Shown one piece after another: positions 59,442-64,000 of a stretch of DNA of 64,000 nt. The DNA is from Verrucomicrobiaceae bacterium (GTDB lineage: Bacteria > Verrucomicrobiota > Verrucomicrobiia > Verrucomicrobiales > Verrucomicrobiaceae). The stretch is from the NCBI GenBank assembly GCA_027484445.1, contig JAIXSY010000023.1, positions 62,001-126,000 of the forward strand, given 5' to 3'. The position numbers were made by a program, and so were the translations under genes. The number at the start of each line of letters is the position of its first letter. Position 1 is the first letter of the stretch. The notes beneath the pieces are model-generated. The model did not search any database, was not told the DNA's origin, and saw only the letters and a program-made list of their open reading frames with translations.

Positions 59442-60326
59442 ATGCCCAAACTCGCCGCCTTTCCGAAAGCCTTCATGGTCGCCCTATGCAAAGAAGGGAC
59501 GATGACCGTCTCTGATTGGATCAAGCTGGCCTCCACGCTCGATGTGCAGGGCCTCGAATGGTATGCAGGCTTCCTGGAGATGGCCGATGAGAAAAACTGG
59601 TCGCGCTTTCGCCATGAAGTCGAAGACACCGGCAAGGTCATCCCGATGATGTGTTGCTCGCCTGACTTCACGCATCCCGATGCTGCCTTCCGCGAAAAGG
59701 AGATCGCCAAGCAGAAACGCTGGATCGACATGACGCACACGCTGGGTGGCAGCTACTGCCGCGTGCTCAGCGGCCAGCGCAGGCCTGAGTTGACGCTCGA
59801 TGAAGGCGTGAAGCTCGCCGCCGACTCTATCCAGGCCTGCCTGCCGTATGCGCAGGAGCGCGGCATCACGCTCATCCTTGAAAACCACTACAAGGACGAC
59901 TTTTGGGAGTATCCCGAGTTCGCACAGAAGATGGATGTCTTCTGCAAACTGGTCGATGCCGTGAATCACCCGAACTTCGGCGTGAACTACGACCCTTCAA
60001 ACACCTACCTTGCTGGTGAGGACCCCCTGGAGCTGCTGAAGCGTGTTTCACACCGCGTCGTCACCATGCATGCGAGTGATCGCTACCTCGCTGAGGGCAC
60101 GCTCGAAGATCTGCGCAAAGAGGAAGGCGGTGCGCAAGGCTACGCCAAACGCCTCCGCCACGGCGAGATCGGCAAAGGCCTCAACGACTACGACGCCATC
60201 TTCACCGAGCTGAAGAGTCAAGGCTTCAACGGCTGGATCAGCATCGAAGATGGCGTCGATGGCATGGAGCAGCTCGCCAGGAGTGTGGAGTTTCTGAAGC
60301 GGAAGATCGCGCAGCACTGGGCGTGA
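59442..60326 (+). CDS. Sugar phosphate isomerase/epimerase (xylose-isomerase-like TIM barrel)
   Basis: 294 residues from ATG 59442 (MPKLAAFPKAFMVALCKEGT); a GTG at 59397 would add 15 hydrophobic residues, which could be read as a poor signal peptide but is less likely. Metal-site residues typical of the AP-endonuclease-2 family: E near 147 (LILENHYKDDF), NYDPSNTYLAGEDPLELL, VVTMHASDRYL, and the terminal WISIEDGVDGM. Family members isomerise or epimerise sugars, inositols or hydroxypyruvate using a divalent metal. The divergent Gfo/Idh-type gene suggests a shared polyol pathway. It ends 25 bp before the convergent ABC-2 permease gene. Confidence 0.87.
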   Translation: MPKLAAFPKAFMVALCKEGTMTVSDWIKLASTLDVQGLEWYAGFLEMADEKNWSRFRHEVEDTGKVIPMMCCSPDFTHPDAAFREKEIAKQKRWIDMTHTLGGSYCRVLSGQRRPELTLDEGVKLAADSIQACLPYAQERGITLILENHYKDDFWEYPEFAQKMDVFCKLVDAVNHPNFGVNYDPSNTYLAGEDPLELLKRVSHRVVTMHASDRYLAEGTLEDLRKEEGGAQGYAKRLRHGEIGKGLNDYDAIFTELKSQGFNGWISIEDGVDGMEQLARSVEFLKRKIAQHWA

Positions 60327-60351
60327 CATTTTTCCAATCGTGCCCCATCGC

Positions 60352-62292
60352 TCAAGGCGAGGAGGGCAGCGTCAGCTCCGTCCAGGGCTCGAAAACTTGC
60401 ATGCGCTCATCCTCATGGCGCCAGCCTAGCATGTAGAGCAGTCGGCCTTTGGCCTGAAGTTCATCCGTCAGACGAAACTGACCTTCAAGGGTGAGTTCCA
60501 AACGCTCACGCTGCGGCAGCAGTCCGAAGCGTGGCTTCACAATGCAGATCAGGCTGAACCCTGGAGCGGGTGCTGCATTCGGCGAGGGGATGAGCAAGAC
60601 GTTTCCCGCATTCTTTTTCACCTGCGCGGTCAGTCGAGGCAGCGAGTCGATGAGCTTTTGATGTTGCTTCACCAGTTCTGCCATGCGGTTTTCGTAGATG
60701 GCTTCGGCACGTTCCCAGGAGTGGCCCGTTTGGGCAAAGAGATGCTGCCACACTTCCCGACCTTCTCGGCCAGGCTTCGGTGGCTTGGCCCGCAGCGTTT
60801 GCAGCAACAGCGCGGGCATCTCATTGCCACCGATTTCGATCAGCGATTCGACCCAAACCAAGCCCAGCGGATAGACCAAGAACTCATCGCGACGGCGTCC
60901 GAGATCATCGGCCATGAGCAGCTCATCCAGCGGCACGGGACCTCGGCTCCAGGCCAGCGCCGCAGCTTGGTGATGGCGCTTTCTCTCCTCCCGAGCATAG
61001 TCCGAATGCGCGCCACGAGTCTCCACATGCGTGGCCATGCCTTCGTGAAAGGCACGCATGGCATTGAAGTGCTTGCGGGCTTGTCCATCGCTGAGCTGCT
61101 CGATGATCACATGGGTCACTTCGTGCCGCAACACATGCGGCCTCGCATCAGGCGGAAGGCGACCATCCAGCGGAAAGCGGATCTTGGTCCAATCCGTCTG
61201 TGCGGCGGCATGACTGGCTACTGGTGCGGAAAGGTCCACAATGAGACGCCCCTTCCAGCGTCCCTGGCCACCAAAGGCCTCCAACGCTTCGTCACAGACC
61301 TGATCCGCGACACTCCAGAGCTGCTCCGCGTCTTGGCGCTGAGTGGCGCGGAAGAGAAACTCGCAGTCTCGCGTTTCATGGCGCTGAAACAATGCCCACT
61401 CCTTGCCCGAGGATTCTCCCGCAGCCGAGGCGACTGCATCTTTGTCATCGCGAGACTGGGTATCACCCGAGCTGTCTTCTTGTTCCTTGACCATGAGCAG
61501 CACCGCCACCCAAGTCGCTAGTGCAGCAGCAGGAGCCAACTTCACGCTCCAGCGCACCAGCTTGATCTTCATGGCTAGCTGAATCCAGCGCGAGAGCCAG
61601 CCTTCACGCCCTGCGTAAAGGACAAAGCCGAGCAGCAGGCCCACAGCCCCCACACCGACATGCCCCAGCAGCGGGGTCCAGGCCAGCGACTTGATCCGAA
61701 GGCCTTCCAGCTCTGGGCTGAGGAGTTCCATGCCGTCGAACAACGATGCCCACCATGACTCTTGCAATCGAATCCAAAGGCCGAACCAAATGAGCAATCC
61801 CACCAGCGATGCATACCAGCGGCCCGCAAAGGCCAGCACCGAGCCAACTCCAACCACGGCGAAACCATGCAGCGCCGACAGCAGATACAGGCCCAGCAGA
61901 TAAGAAGTGGGCAGATGGGGATTCAGCGAAGTTTGCGACAGCACACCGCTGAGCAACGAGGTGCAGAGGTCGATGCTGTACCAGCCGATGACCGTGAGGT
62001 AGGCAGCGAGAGTCTTGGTGAAAAAGACCCGAGCGGGGGAGATGGGCAAGCCATCCAAGAACCGCTGCGTATCGTGCTCGCGCTCATGCCCAAAGGCGGT
62101 GGCGACACTGCCAAAACCGATGACCACGGCAAAGATCAAGATGGAGCTGAGGTTTTCCTGATGCTGCTCCACCGTCAGGGGATCGCTATCCAGAAAGGAG
62201 GTCATCGCCGTCATGGCCATGGCAAGGGTCTGGATGAGGAGGATGAACATCCACCAAAAGCGCAGCACACCGAGTTCTTTGCGCAACAGCAT
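60352..62292 (-). CDS. ABC-2 permease fused to an intact peptidase-MA-like (HEVTH) domain
   Basis: 646 residues from ATG 62292, which shares one base with the upstream gene's stop (TGATG); an earlier in-frame start at 62349 lies inside that gene and was not used. TM helices at about 13-31, 50-67, 93-115, 131-153, 157-173, 210-228 and 250-268 form an ABC-2-type permease with the GHEREHDTQRFLDGLPIS motif after TM2. A charged linker (EDSSGDTQSRDDKD) leads to an extracytoplasmic domain with HEVTH (H390, E391, H394) and FHEGMATHVE (E417), i.e. HExxH plus a Glu 23 residues on: the gluzincin arrangement of peptidase_MA-type proteins. Zinc-peptidase activity is predicted, not shown. Permease-M1-peptidase fusions are known in other bacteria. 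The substrate is unknown. Confidence 0.82.
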   Translation of the reverse strand: MLLRKELGVLRFWWMFILLIQTLAMAMTAMTSFLDSDPLTVEQHQENLSSILIFAVVIGFGSVATAFGHEREHDTQRFLDGLPISPARVFFTKTLAAYLTVIGWYSIDLCTSLLSGVLSQTSLNPHLPTSYLLGLYLLSALHGFAVVGVGSVLAFAGRWYASLVGLLIWFGLWIRLQESWWASLFDGMELLSPELEGLRIKSLAWTPLLGHVGVGAVGLLLGFVLYAGREGWLSRWIQLAMKIKLVRWSVKLAPAAALATWVAVLLMVKEQEDSSGDTQSRDDKDAVASAAGESSGKEWALFQRHETRDCEFLFRATQRQDAEQLWSVADQVCDEALEAFGGQGRWKGRLIVDLSAPVASHAAAQTDWTKIRFPLDGRLPPDARPHVLRHEVTHVIIEQLSDGQARKHFNAMRAFHEGMATHVETRGAHSDYAREERKRHHQAAALAWSRGPVPLDELLMADDLGRRRDEFLVYPLGLVWVESLIEIGGNEMPALLLQTLRAKPPKPGREGREVWQHLFAQTGHSWERAEAIYENRMAELVKQHQKLIDSLPRLTAQVKKNAGNVLLIPSPNAAPAPGFSLICIVKPRFGLLPQRERLELTLEGQFRLTDELQAKGRLLYMLGWRHEDERMQVFEPWTELTLPSSP

Positions 62293-63851
62293 CAAGGTCC
62301 GTTCGACGCGCCTCCGGGTTGGGGTTTCACGCTTAGTGCCTGGCTCCACTGCTCGGCCAACTGGGGCCAGTCGAGCCCTGTGTGCTGACGCAGCAGCGCA
62401 TCAGGCGGGTGCAGCCATTCCAGCAGGAGCGCACCGCTGTGGTGGGGAACCTGTCTGCCGAGAATGGCAGCAACAAAGTCACGCTGATGTGACTCGCCCA
62501 CTTTTGCCAAGCAATCCAGAGCCACGGCAGCAACCTGACGCGCCTGCTTTTCCCCCAGGTCCTGGCGCACCTTGAGCCAACCCGCGAGTTGCTGAGGCGT
62601 CAGTGCTGGGTTCACCATCGCAGGTGCGGGCGGCTGGATCTGCGTACGCGGCCAGCGATGGGCAAAGCCATCCAGCACCCAGCCACTGGCATCACCTTTG
62701 AATTTCAGCCGATAGTGCAGCGCTGCATGGAGCACCTTGCTGAGCAGCTCCTCACGCAGCTGCACGTCTGCTGGATCGTTGTTCAGGACATTCAGGCGCA
62801 CCAGCACCCCCTGGCGTGAGTCGAGCGATTGCCAGTCCAGCCGAGCCGTTACGTAGTCGCGGCGATGCACGAGGTAGATCGGGGGCAACTCTGGCCGTCG
62901 TAGCCAAGCGGCCGTCTCGTGAAAAAAGCGCCCGATCTGCTCCGACCAACGCTGGAGCGCAGCCCATTCTTCAGGCGTCGGGTTTTCCACCGCCGCTGCG
63001 ACCTGCACACGCACGCCATCTTGGCTCCAATCCACTGAGCCCGGCAGATGCACCGGCTGCGTCTCCTGCCGTGCCTGATGCGATAGCCCGATGCCTGCGA
63101 TCGCGGTCAGGGCCAGCAGGCTCAGCATGATGCGCTCTCGGTTCGACATTTTCTGCGCCAGCAGGGTCGCGAGCGAGGCATGGCGGACACTTCCGAGCAG
63201 ATACCCCACGGCGGCGATGGCCCACGATGAGGTGAAGGTGATGACCAGATCACGGATGGGCCAGACGTGGCGCTCGTAGGCAAAGGTGGCATCCAGCAGC
63301 GTCAGCGGTCCATGCGCCGCCACATCGAAGCCTTCGGCATTCAGGATCATAAGGCCAAGCACCACGGTGAGGGCAAAGGGCAGCCGGTAGCGCCCGAGGA
63401 ACGCCAGGGTGAAATTCACCGTCCAAACAAAGGCCGCCCAGGCGCCAGATTTGGCCAGCAGCAGCGCCACAAAGCCGCGCGTCATGCTCTCCGACTCACG
63501 CCCCTGCCACCATGCACTGGCGATCAGCAGCCAGCTCAGGCCGAGGCTTGCGGCCAAGCCCAACAACAACTTCACCAGCAGCATCTGCCAGCGTGGCAAA
63601 GGCAGCCCTTCCAGGAAGATCTGGGTCTTGTGGCGAAACTCGCCACCGATCATGCTACCGGCCAACACGTAACAGCCCAGCGGCAGAAAGACCAGCATGA
63701 CGTAGGACACGAGGTCGAGACCGCTGCCCTTGAGGAAGACCAAAGGCTGACCTGTCAAAACAGCGGCAGAGGCGGCCAAACAGACAGCCACGATGACCCC
63801 CAGCGTCAGCAAATTCTGACGCAGCTCTTTTTCCAAAAGCCCGAACAGCAT
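62292..63851 (-). CDS. ABC-2 permease fused to a degenerate peptidase-MA-like domain
   Basis: 519 residues from ATG 63851, overlapping the ABC ATPase stop by one base (TGATG). About six TM helices (from 14-33, 48-66, 91-113, 130-152, 158-171 and 205-222) with the matching permease motif GGEFRHKTQIFLEGLPLP. After another hydrophobic helix near 240-256 comes an extracytoplasmic domain similar in layout to that of the next gene, but the zinc site reads HAALH (375-379) where HExxH is expected and WVLDGFAHRW (D394) where WxxEGxA is expected. Both the catalytic Glu and the metal Glu are changed, so it looks like a pseudopeptidase paired with the active copy. It ends on the start of the second permease. 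Confidence 0.8.
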   Translation of the reverse strand: MLFGLLEKELRQNLLTLGVIVAVCLAASAAVLTGQPLVFLKGSGLDLVSYVMLVFLPLGCYVLAGSMIGGEFRHKTQIFLEGLPLPRWQMLLVKLLLGLAASLGLSWLLIASAWWQGRESESMTRGFVALLLAKSGAWAAFVWTVNFTLAFLGRYRLPFALTVVLGLMILNAEGFDVAAHGPLTLLDATFAYERHVWPIRDLVITFTSSWAIAAVGYLLGSVRHASLATLLAQKMSNRERIMLSLLALTAIAGIGLSHQARQETQPVHLPGSVDWSQDGVRVQVAAAVENPTPEEWAALQRWSEQIGRFFHETAAWLRRPELPPIYLVHRRDYVTARLDWQSLDSRQGVLVRLNVLNNDPADVQLREELLSKVLHAALHYRLKFKGDASGWVLDGFAHRWPRTQIQPPAPAMVNPALTPQQLAGWLKVRQDLGEKQARQVAAVALDCLAKVGESHQRDFVAAILGRQVPHHSGALLLEWLHPPDALLRQHTGLDWPQLAEQWSQALSVKPQPGGASNGP

Positions 63852-64000
63852 CACAGCACCAACCTCCCAATCCCGACACAGGCGATGAAGATTTCCTCCA
63901 ATGACAGCCGCTGCGTCGGCCAGGGGCACTGGCTCCACCAGTCGGCTGAGGCCCGGAGAATGAACCGGAGGCCCTCTGCCTGAGGCTCTTCTTGCCAGAC
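63851..64000 (-). CDS. ABC transporter ATP-binding protein, C-terminal end only
   Basis: Only the last 49 codons lie in the window; the gene continues past the right edge. The frame reads VWQEEPQAEGLRFILRAS...PTQRLSLEEIFIACVGIGRLVL and stops in TGATG shared with the first permease. The LSLEEIFIACVG ending is the typical C-terminus of ABC-2-type exporter ATPases. Position and coupling make it the likely motor for both permeases. Confidence 0.75.
   Translation of the reverse strand, partial: VWQEEPQAEGLRFILRASADWWSQCPWPTQRLSLEEIFIACVGIGRLVL

Noticed and set aside
60658..61521. 287-codon plus-strand frame opposite the peptidase-type permease
   Set aside because: Antisense to the well-supported HEVTH coding frame, no recognisable motif.

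Overview
The window looks like a chromosomal piece of a Gram-negative member of the Verrucomicrobiota, probably Verrucomicrobiaceae (Prosthecobacter- or Verrucomicrobium-like). The evidence is the combination of families: a giant beta-strand-repeat protein ending in a PEP-CTERM sorting signal, a planctomycete-type PSCyt1 cytochrome with an SHD1-like tail, a secreted sulfatase, PEGA/FGE-domain kinases, LptD (so an LPS outer membrane), and sugar isomerase / Gfo-Idh-MocA genes. The genus is inferred; there is no rRNA to test it. I see no tRNA, rRNA, CRISPR array, transposase or prophage gene.

Layout. 1-6.3 kb: the 3' part of a very long secreted multi-domain protein (fibronectin III, ASH/choice-of-anchor, cadherin-like repeats). 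6.4-9.7 kb: a SWIM-SNF2 helicase on the minus strand, divergent from an orphan ParA-type ATPase. 10.6-11.5 kb: the rplM-rpsI ribosomal operon with a promoter and a perfect terminator. 11.7-17.9 kb: a phosphate island in which an OprP-type porin and pstS diverge from a GTCAC-rich control region, followed by pstC (with a roughly 315-residue extra domain) and pstA; pstB, phoU and phoBR are not in the window. 18-23.6 kb: a Ser/Thr kinase-PEGA-FGE fusion, a hypothetical protein, an OmpA-type protein and a PSCyt1 cytochrome. 23.8-37.5 kb: one 13.6-kb gene for the 4544-residue PEP-CTERM protein. 38-44 kb: apt-glnD, convergent with lptD. 44-48.6 kb: a hypothetical gene translationally coupled to a hybrid histidine kinase, then a membrane-anchored PQQ-type propeller. 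48.6-54.3 kb: ppk1, sulfatase and a glycoamylase-like protein, all on the minus strand. 54.4-60.3 kb: a miniature kinase-like protein, ppnP, a metzincin protease, a Gfo/Idh/MocA protein and a divergent TIM-barrel isomerase. 60.3-64 kb: an ABC-2 transport operon entering from the right edge of the window.

How the genes fit together. The porin, PstS, PstC and PstA form a phosphate uptake route from outer membrane to cytoplasm, and the distant ppk1 would store the phosphate as polyphosphate. Large secreted repeat proteins, the glycoamylase-like protein, the sulfatase and the secreted protease suggest a surface-active, polysaccharide-using lifestyle.

The most unusual item is the ABC-2 operon at the right end. 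Both permeases carry a C-terminal peptidase-MA-like (gluzincin) domain. One has an intact HEVTH plus a downstream EG motif; its partner has HAALH plus DG, so it appears to be a paired active enzyme and pseudoenzyme. The three genes are joined by two identical TGATG junctions. Next in interest are the enlarged PstC, a nested 25-bp inverted repeat embedded in frame in the SNF2 helicase, and a 145-residue kinase-like protein that keeps every catalytic position.
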